DNA of 64,000 nt from Marinobacterium stanieri (GTDB lineage: Bacteria; Pseudomonadota; Gammaproteobacteria; Pseudomonadales; Balneatricaceae), in assembly GCF_900155945.1 (NCBI RefSeq), contig NZ_FTMN01000005.1:1-64000 (forward strand), in the 5' to 3' direction. The notes under the pieces are model-generated. The model was given only the letters and a program-made list of their open reading frames with translations. It was not told the origin of the DNA and ran no database searches. The translations under genes were made by a program, and so were the position numbers. Within the stretch, counting starts at the first letter, position 1, and every line of letters starts with the position of its first letter. Positions 50,157 through 59,672 of the stretch are shown piece by piece.

Positions 50157-52011
50157 TATCCAGTGGCAGCCGCAGGGTGAAACAGGTGCCCCGGCCGGGT
50201 GTGCTATGGATGCTGATGCCGCCTTGCAGCACTTGGGTGATCCACTGATGCACCAGGTGCAGGCCCAGCCCGGTATGGCCCTCGCTGCGGCCACTGGTGA
50301 CGAAGGGATCAAACAGGGTATTCAGCCGCTCCGCCTCGATACCCCGGCCGTTGTCCTCCACCTGAATCTCCAGTTCTGTGCCCTCCAGTAAGCGTCCTCT
50401 CAATTCGATCCTGCCAGGAGTGTCAGTATCAAAGCCATGTTGCAGGGCGTTTTCGATCAGGTTTTGCAACACCTGCGACAGTATCCCGGGATGGCTGAAC
50501 AGCTGGCACTCCGGCAAGGTGATATCGAGCTTAACGGGACATTTTTTCAGTTGCGGGCGCAAACTGTTGGCCAGGTCGTCGGCGCAGGTTTGCAGGCTGA
50601 AGTTGACCGGCTCGTCCAGGCTGCGGTCAACGGCCAGGCGTTTGAAGCTGCGCACCAGGTCCGCCGTACGCTGGAGGTTGTGATGGGCCAGCTGCAGCCC
50701 CTCCTCGGCATGCTTCAGGTAATCCTGCATTTCACCCTGGGTGAGTTGCCCCTGCGCGATGGAGTCTTCCAGTTGATGCAGGGATTCTTCCATGGAGGTG
50801 ACGGTCACCAGGGTGCCGCCTGTCGGGGTATTCAGCTCATGGGCCACGCCAGCAACCATCATCCCCAGGGATGACAGCTTGCGCGTTTCCACCAGTTCGT
50901 CCTGAAGTCGCTGCTGGCGCTCCAGTGATTCGCTGAGTTGCCGGTTGGTCTGGCGCAGCTCTTCCTGTTCTGCTTTCAATTCCTGCAGCAGGGTCAGTCT
51001 GCTCTCTTCCCCACGGGCTACACGCCATAAAAATGCACCGCCAATCAGCAGAACCAGTGCGCTGACTGCCAGGGTTGGCATAAGGATCTGATAGCGTATA
51101 CCAGCCAGCTGGTTGGCATTACCGGACAGGATCAGGTGCCAATGGCGATCCTCGGATTGCAGTGGCTCAATGCGGCTATGGCTCCAGATACGGTTTTCCG
51201 ACAACACGCCCCTGCGACTGGCCTGCTGTTGCACCTGCTGCCATATACGAGGGGCTGTGTGGGCCAGTGTAAGCCTGTCCTGGCCGAGAACATGTCCCCA
51301 TTCCCGGGCGGGGTCAGGGTGGAGTAGCCAGTAGCCATCCTGATTCACCAGTTCCAGCCGCTGGTTTTTTGTCTGCAGGGCACGCAACTCGTTGAACAGA
51401 CCGGACAGGGAAAAGTTGATTACCAGCACCCCCGCATGCAGGCCGGATGCCCGCGAAGTGCGCATGGCGGTGCGCAGAGTCGGCTCGAGAGGCATGACCA
51501 GCACGCCATGCTCGATGTTGAGATCCAGTGGTGAGAAATACAACTCTCCGGGTGCCAGCTTGAGTGCATCACGGAAATAGTAGCGGCTGGATTTGTTCTG
51601 CAGTTCTGATTCTGGCGTACGTTGGGCGCCGTTTGGCGTCAGGTTAACCCTGACCTGCTCCTGCCCGTACTGGTCCAGCCAGCGCACTTGTGCAATCAAC
51701 CCCGAGGTATCGCTGAAGCGGGTAAAGTGCCGGGCCAGCAGCCGTTTGTTGGGCGGTCGGTCTCCGGCCAGGGCCTCTTCCAGCGCGATACTGCTGCGCA
51801 GCATGCGGGTGAGCTGGCCCAGATACCCCAGCTCGCGGTGAATACGACTGCTGAGGCGATCAATCAGGGCCGTTTGCGCACTGATGGCGGGCTGTAATTT
51901 GAGGGCATAGAGCTCGGTATAGGCAAGCCAGGCCGAGGTGGTTGTGATCAGCACCAACGGCAGGAACAGCACCAGCCAGATAAGAAAACGCCTGCGCAGC
52001 TGTGGTTTCAT
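50131..52011 (-). CDS. Cache-type membrane sensor histidine kinase
   Basis: The 626-residue kinase has helices at about 9-30 and 308-330 that bracket a large periplasmic double-Cache-like domain (about 35-300; SSRYYFRDAL and PLEPTLRTAMR...GVLVINFSL). After a coiled coil (about 335-375) comes the dimerisation domain with His391 in VAGVAHELNTPTGG and an HATPase (about 480-620; ENALQHGFD, EDNGRGIE, HTGLGLHLVHQ). The HELNTP variant is found in kinases paired with output regulators. It starts nine bases after the REC-EAL gene, so the two are almost surely partners. It overlaps rep by 26 bases. Confidence 0.9.
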
Positions 52012-52020
52012 GGCAGGCTG

Positions 52021-54249
52021 TCAGTTGTGCTGAAACAGGCTGGTGCGATGGTGCTCTTGTGCCCACTGCAATGCCTCTGCAACCGGCATGGGGCGGGCAA
52101 ACAGATAGCCCTGGCCCAGCTGACAACCCCTGGCCTGCAGCAGTTGCAGTTGTTGCCGGGTCTCGATTCCCTCGGCGACCACGTCAAAGCCGAAACGCTC
52201 ACTCAGGCGCAGAATCATCTCGACCACGTGCGTGGCTTCTTCCGATTCGCCCAGACGCCTGACGAAGGTCTGGTCAATTTTCAGCGTGCTGGCGGGCAGG
52301 TCCGTGATGTGTGCCAGTGATGAATAACCGGTACCGAAGTCATCAATGCTGATGCCAATGCCCAGCTGGCGCAGAAGCGCCAGCTGCTCTGCCGTCTGCT
52401 CATATTCTTCCATCACCTGGGTTTCGGTGATTTCCATATCCAGAAGGTGGTGTTCAATCCCGGATTGCTCAATGCGAGTCAGCAGGACCTCCATATAGCT
52501 GGTATTCAAAAGGTCCAGTGTCGAGGTGTTGAAAGCAACGGGTAAGGGTGTGTCCTGGGCAATCAGCTGTTGAATCACGTCCAGTGTCATGTCGAGTACC
52601 TGAAGGTCCAGTTCGGTAATCAGGCCGGCGGTTTCGGCCAAAGGCACAAATACCCCCGGTGATACACTTGAGCCGTCGTCGGTGGTCCAGCGCGCCAGCG
52701 CTTCAAAGCCTTTCAGTTGCCCGCTTTTGAGGCAGACTTTGGGCTGCAGGGCCAGGCTGAAGGCCTGGTTTTCCAGTGCTGATTTGAGTTTGTCGAGCAG
52801 GGTCTGGCGTTTCCGCACGGACTGTTCCTGGCCCGGGTTATAGAAGGCAAAACGTTTGCCATCCCGTGCGGCGGACGCGACTGACAGCTCGCCCAGGCGC
52901 AGCAGCTGCTCGGGAGGACACCCCGGGCAGTCGCTCAGTTTCACCAGGGCGGCGATATGCTGAATACGGTGGGTTGCACCCTCAATAATCAGGGGCGCCT
53001 GCAATGTTTCCGGCAGTTCGGAGGTAAAGCTGTCGATGGGGGCGAGCAGCGCAAAATCGTATCGATCCAGTCGGGCGATGAGCGTGGGATGAGTGGACAG
53101 GGCGCGGAGACGTTCGATCAGTGCGCTCAGCACCTTGTCACAGAAGGATTCACCAAATACCAGAGCAGCTTCATTCAGTTCGTGCAGTTTCACAGCCAGC
53201 AGCTGATGTTGCTCTGCTTCGGCCTGACTCAGGTCCCGAATCACCCGTTTCAGGTAGTTGCGGTTGGGGATATCCAGCAAGGGGTCCTGATAGGCGAGCT
53301 TGTTCAGCCGTTTGTAGAGCGACAGGTTACGGAAGCCGCTGTCGATGTTCTCGCAGAACACTTCCAGCAGGTTGATTTCGGACTGTTCCAACTGGCGGCC
53401 TGTTTTGATCAGTACCAGATAATGACTGTCGTTCAGGTCTGACTGAGCGAAGTTGAGCAGAGTGTGGGTAGGGGCAAAAACATGCTGATGGGTCTCCAGG
53501 GCCTGTGTCAGAGAGCGGCGCATATCCGGGTCTCTAAGCTGATGCAGCGTGTAGTTGCTCAGGCTGCCAAAACTGCCGGTGGCCGCAACAATGCGGGAGC
53601 TTTCCAGGTCGCCTCCGGCCGGTTGCAGGGCACAGACAATGCCGCCTTCTTCCACATCCAAAAGAATGCTCAGATGCATCAACACGGCTTGTGTGTATTG
53701 ATGCAGGTCGCGCTGGCGGCTGAGTGACTGCGAGGCTTCAATCAGAATTTGCAGGCCCTGCCGCGCCTTCTCCAGCTGGCGTGCACGCTCCCAGGTACGG
53801 ATGTTGCCGTTGAGGATGGAGATCAGATGGTCGTGGTCCAGTTCGGATTTGCACCAGTAGTCATCAATATCGAGATGGCTCATGACATCGGTGCGGGGGG
53901 CCATGCCAGGCTGGCCGGTCAGCAGCACGATCCGCACCAGGTGATTGCCAATGGTCTCGCGAATGGTACCCACCAGTTTCAAGCCGGCATCATCGTCCTC
54001 CATCACCACATCCAGCAGAATAACGCTGATATCAGGGTGGTCAGGCAGGATGCGGGCGGCCTCCATGGCTGAGCGCGCCTTTAATACTTCAACAGGGCGC
54101 TGCTCGACTCTGAGTGTCGACAGGGCGTGGCACAGGGAAGACTGGTAGCCGCCATCGTCTTCTACACTGAGGACTTTCCAGGGCCGCACCGAATGTTCGG
54201 GTGGTGACTGGCTGCTGGCCTTGAACTGAAACAGTTGGTTCCTTGGCAT
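52021..54249 (-). CDS. Response regulator REC-DUF3369-GGDEF(degenerate)-EAL, copy B
   Basis: The 742-residue protein has a receiver (about 24-155; DD31-32, Asp80 in ILLLDVVM), the DUF3369 sensor-like segment (about 165-325), a degenerate GGDEF (about 330-480) where the signature is RLDRYDFALL, and an EAL domain (about 495-735). The EAL motifs needed for c-di-GMP hydrolysis are present: GFEALARW, AFNTSTLDL, MEITET, IDDFGTGYSS, KIDQTFV, EGIET. AAGG precedes the ATG. It is followed directly by the Cache kinase and preceded by a paralogue. Confidence 0.9.
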   Translation of the reverse strand: MPRNQLFQFKASSQSPPEHSVRPWKVLSVEDDGGYQSSLCHALSTLRVEQRPVEVLKARSAMEAARILPDHPDISVILLDVVMEDDDAGLKLVGTIRETIGNHLVRIVLLTGQPGMAPRTDVMSHLDIDDYWCKSELDHDHLISILNGNIRTWERARQLEKARQGLQILIEASQSLSRQRDLHQYTQAVLMHLSILLDVEEGGIVCALQPAGGDLESSRIVAATGSFGSLSNYTLHQLRDPDMRRSLTQALETHQHVFAPTHTLLNFAQSDLNDSHYLVLIKTGRQLEQSEINLLEVFCENIDSGFRNLSLYKRLNKLAYQDPLLDIPNRNYLKRVIRDLSQAEAEQHQLLAVKLHELNEAALVFGESFCDKVLSALIERLRALSTHPTLIARLDRYDFALLAPIDSFTSELPETLQAPLIIEGATHRIQHIAALVKLSDCPGCPPEQLLRLGELSVASAARDGKRFAFYNPGQEQSVRKRQTLLDKLKSALENQAFSLALQPKVCLKSGQLKGFEALARWTTDDGSSVSPGVFVPLAETAGLITELDLQVLDMTLDVIQQLIAQDTPLPVAFNTSTLDLLNTSYMEVLLTRIEQSGIEHHLLDMEITETQVMEEYEQTAEQLALLRQLGIGISIDDFGTGYSSLAHITDLPASTLKIDQTFVRRLGESEEATHVVEMILRLSERFGFDVVAEGIETRQQLQLLQARGCQLGQGYLFARPMPVAEALQWAQEHHRTSLFQHN

Positions 54250-54341
54250 CGGGGGTACCTTGTTTTCCAGTAATGTCTATTGTTGATGGATACCTGTGTT
54301 TGCTTCTTCTAGTCGTTATTTATAGACAGTGTTTGCCCCTT

Positions 54342-54391
54342 TTGCACGCTGTGCAATAAATGGGTGCAAATACTTGCACGATTTTGGTGCG
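54342..54391. promoter_or_regulatory. NtrC-like dyads and TTGCAC palindromes before copy B
   Basis: Between the two response-regulator genes lie TTGCAC-GCT-GTGCAA (54342-54356, perfect palindrome) and GTGCAA-ATAC-TTGCAC (54364-54379). Read as NtrC-type GCAC-N7-GTGC dyads, TTGCACGATTTTGGTGC (54374-54390) is perfect and GCAATAAATGGGTGC (54353-54367) has one mismatch. A minus-strand -10-like TATAAA lies at 54324-54319, about 70 bases before the copy B ATG. No sigma-54 promoter is visible. Confidence 0.5.
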
Positions 54392-54394
54392 TGT

Positions 54395-56617
54395 CTAGTC
54401 TGGTGCCCGGGGGTGACCGAGTGCCCAGGCAAGTGCCTTCTCGGGTGGCATGGGGCGGGCAAACAGATAGCCCTGGCCCAGCTGGCAGCCTCGGCTGGCG
54501 AGGTATTGGCGCTGGCTTTCGGTTTCGATGCCTTCGGCAACAACCTGGAAGCCGAAAAAGGCGCTCATGCGCAGGATCATATCGACCAGGTGTTGTGCTT
54601 TGGGCGAGGTTTCCATGCGGGCAATGAAGGTGCGATCAATTTTGAGCACTGAGGCTGCCAGGTCAGTGATATGGGCAAGCGAGGAGTAGCCGGTGCCGAA
54701 GTCATCAATGCTGACGCCCATGCCGGCATCCAGCAGCTGACGCATCTGCTTTGAAATCACCTCGTATTCGGCCATGGCCTGGGTTTCAGTGACTTCCAGT
54801 TCCAGCCGGTTGAAAGGCACGCCGGATGTCCTGATCAGCGTCAGCATTTCGTCGAAATAGCCGGGTCTTAGCAGATCAATGGAGCAGGTATTGAAAGCGA
54901 TGGGAAGGTCGATGCCTTGCTGTCGCAGCTGCCGGCTGGCGTCCAGTGTTTTCGCCAACACGCTCAAATCCAGCTCGCTGATCAGACCAGCCGATTCGGC
55001 GACCGGAATGAACTGGTCGGGGGGGATATAAGAGCCATCAGCCTGTTGCCAGCGTACCAGCGCTTCAAAACCGGCCAGGTGCCCGGTCGCCAGGGCTATC
55101 TTGGGCTGCAGAGCAATGCTGAGTTGATCGTATTTGAGGGCTCTGCGCAGATTCAGCAGCAGTTGGTAGCGTTCGCGCATCTGCTGTTCCTGCACGCCAT
55201 CGTACATCAGCAGACTTTCTCGTGCGTGACGGCGGGTATCCAGTGAAAGCTCGGCAAGACGCAGGATCTGTTCCGGGGTATGGGCGTCACAGACGGATAG
55301 CGGCAGCTGCAGTGCCCGTGCCGGAATCAGGTGTTCGCTGTCATCAATGAGGACCGGTGCGTCCAGCAGTTGGTTCAGCGCCTCAGTGGACGGTGCTGAC
55401 TGGCTGGGCAGCAGCAGTGCAAAACTGTTGCGGTCGATGCGTGCCAACAGCTGAAGTGCCTTGAGCTCGGTCGCCAGTCGGTCGGCCATGCTGCGCAAAA
55501 CGCTGTCGCTGAACAGTTCGCCAAAATTGAGAGTAGCTTCGTTGAGTTCGTTCAGCTTGATAACAATCAGCGTATGTTCGCTGCGTGCCTGCGCGGGCAG
55601 TTCCCTGAGGGTCTGCTTGAGCGCATTCCGGTTGGCCATGCCCAGTTGAGGGTCCTGATAGGCCAGATGGCTCAGCTGGTCATAGAGCGACAGGTTGGTG
55701 AGCCCGGTACCGATGTTTTCACAGAAAACATCCAACAGGTTCTGCTCGGCTGCCGATAGCGGCTGCTGGGTTTTCAGCACGGCTAGGTAGCAGCCGGGTG
55801 GTGTGTCAGCCTTACTGAACAACAGAACGGAGAGGGCGCCCTGTTGCTGATGACGGCCCTGTAAGCATGCCTGGCGTATCAGGTCTGCCAGCATCGGTTC
55901 TGACTGCAGGTAAGGCTGGAGTGAGACAGGCCCCTGAGCTGAATAGTTGCCCTTGCTGGCCAGGATTTCCATGTCCTCCGGCAGGCGGGTGCCTGAGAGG
56001 CTGTGGCAGATCAGACCGCCATCCAGGCTGGGCAGCAGCAGCTCCAGTTGATCCAACAGCGCACTCAAGTACGGCTTAAGGCTGCGAAGCTGGCTCAGTG
56101 CCTGTGAGGCCGTAACGATCTGTTGTAACCCCCTGCGCGCATTCTCCAGTTGAGAGGTGCGCTCCCAGGTGCGTAGATTGCCGGTGATGACAGACGTAAG
56201 ATGCTCGTGGGTCAGGTCGGATTTGCACCAGTAATCGTCGATATCATAGTGCTTGAGTACGTCAGGGCGGGGCGCCATGCCGGGCTGACCGGTGAGCAGT
56301 ACGATACGTACCTGGCTGTTGCGGATGACATTGCGGATGGTGTTAACAAGACGCAGGCCGGCATCGTCCTGCTCCATGACCACATCGAGCAGAACAATGC
56401 TGATATCGGGGTACTCAGGCAGCAGACGCGCCGCTTCAAGTGCTGAGCGCGCTTTTAATACCTGGAGCGAGCGCCCGTCAACCTGGATCAGCGACAGGGC
56501 ATGAACCAGTGAAGCCTGGTAGCCGGCGTCATCCTCGACACTCAATACCTTCCAGGGCTTTGCGGCAGCAGCGGGGGCCTGCTCCGGCTGGAATACAAAT
56601 GGCTCTTGAGCCGACAT
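54395..56617 (-). CDS. Response regulator REC-DUF3369-GGDEF(degenerate)-EAL, copy A
   Basis: A 740-residue paralogue of the protein just downstream, with the same order: receiver (about 20-150; DD29-30, Asp78 in IVLLDVVM), DUF3369, a degenerate GGDEF (RIDRNSFALL) and a complete EAL (GFEALVRW, AFNTCSIDL, LEVTET, IDDFGTGYSS, KIDRTFI, EGIET). ATG 56617 has AGGA eight bases before it; another ATG lies two codons upstream. The pair arose by tandem duplication; the kinase at 50-52 kb is the likely input to one or both. Confidence 0.9.
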   Translation of the reverse strand: MSAQEPFVFQPEQAPAAAAKPWKVLSVEDDAGYQASLVHALSLIQVDGRSLQVLKARSALEAARLLPEYPDISIVLLDVVMEQDDAGLRLVNTIRNVIRNSQVRIVLLTGQPGMAPRPDVLKHYDIDDYWCKSDLTHEHLTSVITGNLRTWERTSQLENARRGLQQIVTASQALSQLRSLKPYLSALLDQLELLLPSLDGGLICHSLSGTRLPEDMEILASKGNYSAQGPVSLQPYLQSEPMLADLIRQACLQGRHQQQGALSVLLFSKADTPPGCYLAVLKTQQPLSAAEQNLLDVFCENIGTGLTNLSLYDQLSHLAYQDPQLGMANRNALKQTLRELPAQARSEHTLIVIKLNELNEATLNFGELFSDSVLRSMADRLATELKALQLLARIDRNSFALLLPSQSAPSTEALNQLLDAPVLIDDSEHLIPARALQLPLSVCDAHTPEQILRLAELSLDTRRHARESLLMYDGVQEQQMRERYQLLLNLRRALKYDQLSIALQPKIALATGHLAGFEALVRWQQADGSYIPPDQFIPVAESAGLISELDLSVLAKTLDASRQLRQQGIDLPIAFNTCSIDLLRPGYFDEMLTLIRTSGVPFNRLELEVTETQAMAEYEVISKQMRQLLDAGMGVSIDDFGTGYSSLAHITDLAASVLKIDRTFIARMETSPKAQHLVDMILRMSAFFGFQVVAEGIETESQRQYLASRGCQLGQGYLFARPMPPEKALAWALGHPRAPD

Positions 56618-56703
56618 GCGCATAATCCTTTCGTGAGTTGCATGCTTGTACTTCACATCCGGTCGCTAACAGCTTGGTTCAGCCCCCTGTCTTTGTAAAC
56701 CCC

Positions 56704-56724
56704 GATATATTCCTAAAATATATC
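56704..56724. repeat. AT-rich hairpin between copy A and dctM
   Basis: GATATATT and AATATATC pair around CCTAA just after the dctM stop and upstream of copy A. It is weak and has no T-run. No other signal is seen in the gap. Confidence 0.3.
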
Positions 56725-56727
56725 TCC

Positions 56728-58107
56728 CTAGCCGTACACCAGCTCCGGCAGCCAGGTGGCCAGGCCGGTCTGCCAGGCCAGCAATCCCAGTACCAGCAGC
56801 TGGATCAGGATGAACGGCACTACGCCCTTGTAGATCTGCGTGGTCGACACATGCGCCGGTGCTACCCCGCGCAGATAGAAGAGCGCAAAGCCGAATGGCG
56901 GCGTGAGGAACGAGGTCTGCAGGTTGATCGCTAGCATCACGCCGAGCCAGACCGGGTCCAGCCCCATACTGAGCAGAATGGGCGCGACAATCGGCACCAC
57001 CACAAAGGTGATTTCGATGAAGTCGAGGAAGAAACCCAGCAGGAATACGATCAGCATGACGATGGCCATGGCACCCACGACACCACCGGGCAGGTCATGC
57101 AGGAAGTCGCGCACCAGATCGTCACCACCGTAACCGCGGAACACCAGCGAGAAGATGGATGCACCCACCAGAATGATGAACACCATGGAGCTGACCTGGG
57201 TGGTCGAGCGCATCACCTCGTTCAGTGTTTTCAGGTTAAAGGCGCGACGCATCACGGCCAGGCCAATGGCACCCACAGCGCCGACAGAGGCGGCTTCGGT
57301 GGGGGTGGCGAAGCCGCCCAGAATGGAGCCCAGTACCAGACCGATCAGTACCACCGGTGGAACCAGTGCCTTGAGGGCTCGCAGCCACAGGTTGGTGATC
57401 TGGTTCAGCTCCTCTTCGGGAATGGCCGGCACCGCCTGAGGACGGGTGATGGCGACAAACACCATGTAGGCGATGTAAGCCGCGACCAGCAGCAGGCCCG
57501 GAATCAGTGCGCCGAGGAAGAGATCACCTACGGTGACGGTTTCCGGCGAGAAGATACCCTGGTCGATTTGTGACTGCTGATAGGCGTTGGAGATAACGTC
57601 GCCCAGCAGCACCAGCACGATGGAGGGCGGAATAATCTGGCCCAGAGTACCCGAAGCACAGATGGTGCCGGTGGCGACCGCCGGGTCATAGCCGCGCTTG
57701 AGCATGGTGGGCAGTGACAGCAGGCCCATGGTGACCACGGTCGCACCGACGATACCGGTACTGGCCGCCAGCAGCATGCCGACCAGGGTCACCGAGATAC
57801 CCAGGCCGCCACGCATGGAGCCGAACAGCGCAGCCATGGTGTCCAGCAGTTCTTCGGCGATACGGGATTTTTCCAGCATCACGCCCATGAACACGAACAG
57901 GGGCACGGCGATCAGCGTCTCGTTGTTCATCACGCTGAAAATACGGTTGGGCACCGCTTCAAGGAATACACTGTCGAAGTGCCCGGTCATGGCACCGATA
58001 GCGGCAAACAGCAGGCCGGTACCGGCCAGTGAAAAGGCGACGGAGTAACCCATCAACAGGACAACCACCGCACCGACAAAGAGCAGCAGGGGCAAAAACT
58101 CAATCAC
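56728..58107 (-). CDS. dctM: TRAP transporter large membrane subunit (DctM type)
   Basis: A 459-residue inner-membrane protein with about 12-13 hydrophobic helices and family segments such as NRIFSVMNNETLIAVPLFVFMG and GATVVTMGLLSLPTMLKRGY. TRAP systems use a sodium gradient to import organic acids or similar solutes. Its start overlaps dctQ by four bases (ATGA). The solute-binding protein gene dctP is not in the window near it, so the substrate cannot be guessed. Confidence 0.93.
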   Translation of the reverse strand: MIEFLPLLLFVGAVVVLLMGYSVAFSLAGTGLLFAAIGAMTGHFDSVFLEAVPNRIFSVMNNETLIAVPLFVFMGVMLEKSRIAEELLDTMAALFGSMRGGLGISVTLVGMLLAASTGIVGATVVTMGLLSLPTMLKRGYDPAVATGTICASGTLGQIIPPSIVLVLLGDVISNAYQQSQIDQGIFSPETVTVGDLFLGALIPGLLLVAAYIAYMVFVAITRPQAVPAIPEEELNQITNLWLRALKALVPPVVLIGLVLGSILGGFATPTEAASVGAVGAIGLAVMRRAFNLKTLNEVMRSTTQVSSMVFIILVGASIFSLVFRGYGGDDLVRDFLHDLPGGVVGAMAIVMLIVFLLGFFLDFIEITFVVVPIVAPILLSMGLDPVWLGVMLAINLQTSFLTPPFGFALFYLRGVAPAHVSTTQIYKGVVPFILIQLLVLGLLAWQTGLATWLPELVYG

Positions 58108-58655
58108 AGGGCGTGCTCCTCTTCGGCAGGCGGCAGGTGGCTTTTACCCGCGAGGACCATCAGGCTGCGCAGCAGCTCGGCAATGGCCTGCAGGATCATC
58201 ATGGCCGGCATGGCCAGCAGGGCTGTCTTGAGGATATAGCGGTAGGCCAGGCCACCGGCCTCCTGAGAGCCTTCCTTCAATTCCCAGGAAGTTGCAACAT
58301 ACTCCCAGGAGATCCAGAACAGGAAGATGCACACCGGCAGCAGCAGGAAGAGGGTGCCGAAGAGGTTAATCCAGGCTTTGCCCTTTTCGCTCAGCGGGCG
58401 GTAGATAATATCGACGCGGACATGGCCATCGTGTTTGAGGGTGTAGGCGGCACCCAGCAGGAACACGAAGCTGTGCATGTAGACAACTGATTCCTGCAGC
58501 GCGATATTGCCCTGCTCAAATACATAGCGCATAACCACGACAACAAAGGTCGCAATGACCATGAGTAAGGTCAGCCAGGCGATCAGGCGGCCGGTCCATT
58601 CGCTGAATCCGTCCAGAAACCGAATCAGGCCCGTCACGGGATGGGGTTGACTCAT
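58104..58655 (-). CDS. dctQ: TRAP transporter small membrane subunit (DctQ type)
   Basis: A 183-residue membrane protein with four helices and the DctQ patterns EWTGRLIAWLTLLMVIATFVVV near the start and KHDGHVRVDIIYRPLS in the middle. It precedes dctM. A 24-bp near-palindrome with a TATACT sits 34 bases upstream of its ATG. Confidence 0.92.
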   Translation of the reverse strand: MSQPHPVTGLIRFLDGFSEWTGRLIAWLTLLMVIATFVVVVMRYVFEQGNIALQESVVYMHSFVFLLGAAYTLKHDGHVRVDIIYRPLSEKGKAWINLFGTLFLLLPVCIFLFWISWEYVATSWELKEGSQEAGGLAYRYILKTALLAMPAMMILQAIAELLRSLMVLAGKSHLPPAEEEHAL

Positions 58656-58688
58656 TGTTCTTCTCGTTATCGAAATGAATAATCGCGC

Positions 58689-58712
58689 CTGAGTATATCA
58701 GGTATAACTCAG
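58689..58712. promoter_or_regulatory. Near-palindrome upstream of dctQ (possible operator)
   Basis: CTGAGT (58689-58694) and ACTCAG (58707-58712) flank an AT-rich centre that carries a minus-strand -10-like sequence. This is the layout of a repressor site over a promoter. The region is shared with the divergent YjaG-like gene. Confidence 0.35.
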
Positions 58713-58790
58713 GGGTCAGCAGCCAGGCCCCTACTGCTTGCGGCGTCAAAGCCGTACAATGCACATACAGACACCAAGTGGAGATTTCCC

Positions 58791-59396
58791 ATGACCGAAC
58801 TGCTGAACCTGGAGCCCGAACTGGAGACGTTTGAGCCCTGGCAGCTGACCGCTTTCTCGGCGGCACTGACCGAGCGCATGTACCCCAACTTCGCACTCTT
58901 TTCGCGTTTGGTGGAGTTCGGTGATGCCGCCAAGCTGCGTCAGGTGCTGGACGGTGTCTGGGACAGCCTGACCGGGCGTGCCGGCAAAATGAACTTCGAG
59001 GTGCAGCAGGAAGCCGTAGAAGCCAATATGCCGGACCTGGAAGAGTTCGACATGTACGGTGCCTTGCCGGCACTGGATGCCGTGGTCGCCCTTAACGCAA
59101 CGCTGAGCTGCATTCTGGAGAAGGACCTGACGGCTGCAACCAGTATTGGTCAGCTCTCCCGCGAGTGTGTAGCCACCTTCCTGGAAGTCACTGAAGGGGA
59201 TGACCAGCTGTCGGATGAAGAACTGGTCAAACTGATCAATACCCATGATCTCATGCTGGCCGAAGATGACTTCCGTGAAGAAGTGATCGAGCGCCTGCGG
59301 GGCCAGAAAACACCCACAGCCGAGTTTGTCTCGTCACTGCGTGAACTGGCACGTAACGAGGGTGTCAGTAACATCGGTATCAGCGACGAAGACTGA
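58791..59396 (+). CDS. YjaG family protein (DUF416)
   Basis: A 201-residue acidic, helical cytoplasmic protein. DUF416 features are LEPWQ-type TFEPWQLTAFSAALTERMYPNF at the N terminus, LDGVWDSLTGR and AVVALNATLSCILEKD. The function is unknown. A TACAAT lies upstream, but no matching -35. A small membrane-protein gene begins three bases after its stop. Confidence 0.82.
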   Translation: MTELLNLEPELETFEPWQLTAFSAALTERMYPNFALFSRLVEFGDAAKLRQVLDGVWDSLTGRAGKMNFEVQQEAVEANMPDLEEFDMYGALPALDAVVALNATLSCILEKDLTAATSIGQLSRECVATFLEVTEGDDQLSDEELVKLINTHDLMLAEDDFREEVIERLRGQKTPTAEFVSSLRELARNEGVSNIGISDED

Positions 59397-59398
59397 AC

Positions 59399-59659
59399 AT
59401 GCTCAAACTGGGACTGATTTTACTGGTAGTACCGGCGGTACTGTTGATGGGCGGGTACATGTACGACCTGTCTCTGGCCGATGCCTGTCTGGATCAGGGC
59501 GGCTCCTGGAATTATGAGCTGGCCGAATGCGATGCCGCAGGTGCCAGCCATCCCTTTGTACCCTTTATGGTGCGTCACCCCCTGTGGGTGAACGGCGGCA
59601 TGCTGCTGTCGGTGGTGGGGCTGTTCATGTGTATCGCCGGCCTATACCGTCGCCGTTAA
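59399..59659 (+). CDS. Small two-helix membrane protein of unknown function
   Basis: I do not recognise this 86-residue protein. It has an N-terminal hydrophobic helix (about 3-22), a 35-residue loop with two Cys (ACLDQGGSWNYELAECD) and a second helix (about 62-82) ending RRR. The loop likely faces the periplasm and its two Cys could form a disulfide. It starts two bases after the YjaG-like stop and 13 bases before the next gene, so the three are one unit. Confidence 0.65.
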   Translation: MLKLGLILLVVPAVLLMGGYMYDLSLADACLDQGGSWNYELAECDAAGASHPFVPFMVRHPLWVNGGMLLSVVGLFMCIAGLYRRR

Positions 59660-59672
59660 AACGGAGTTTTCA

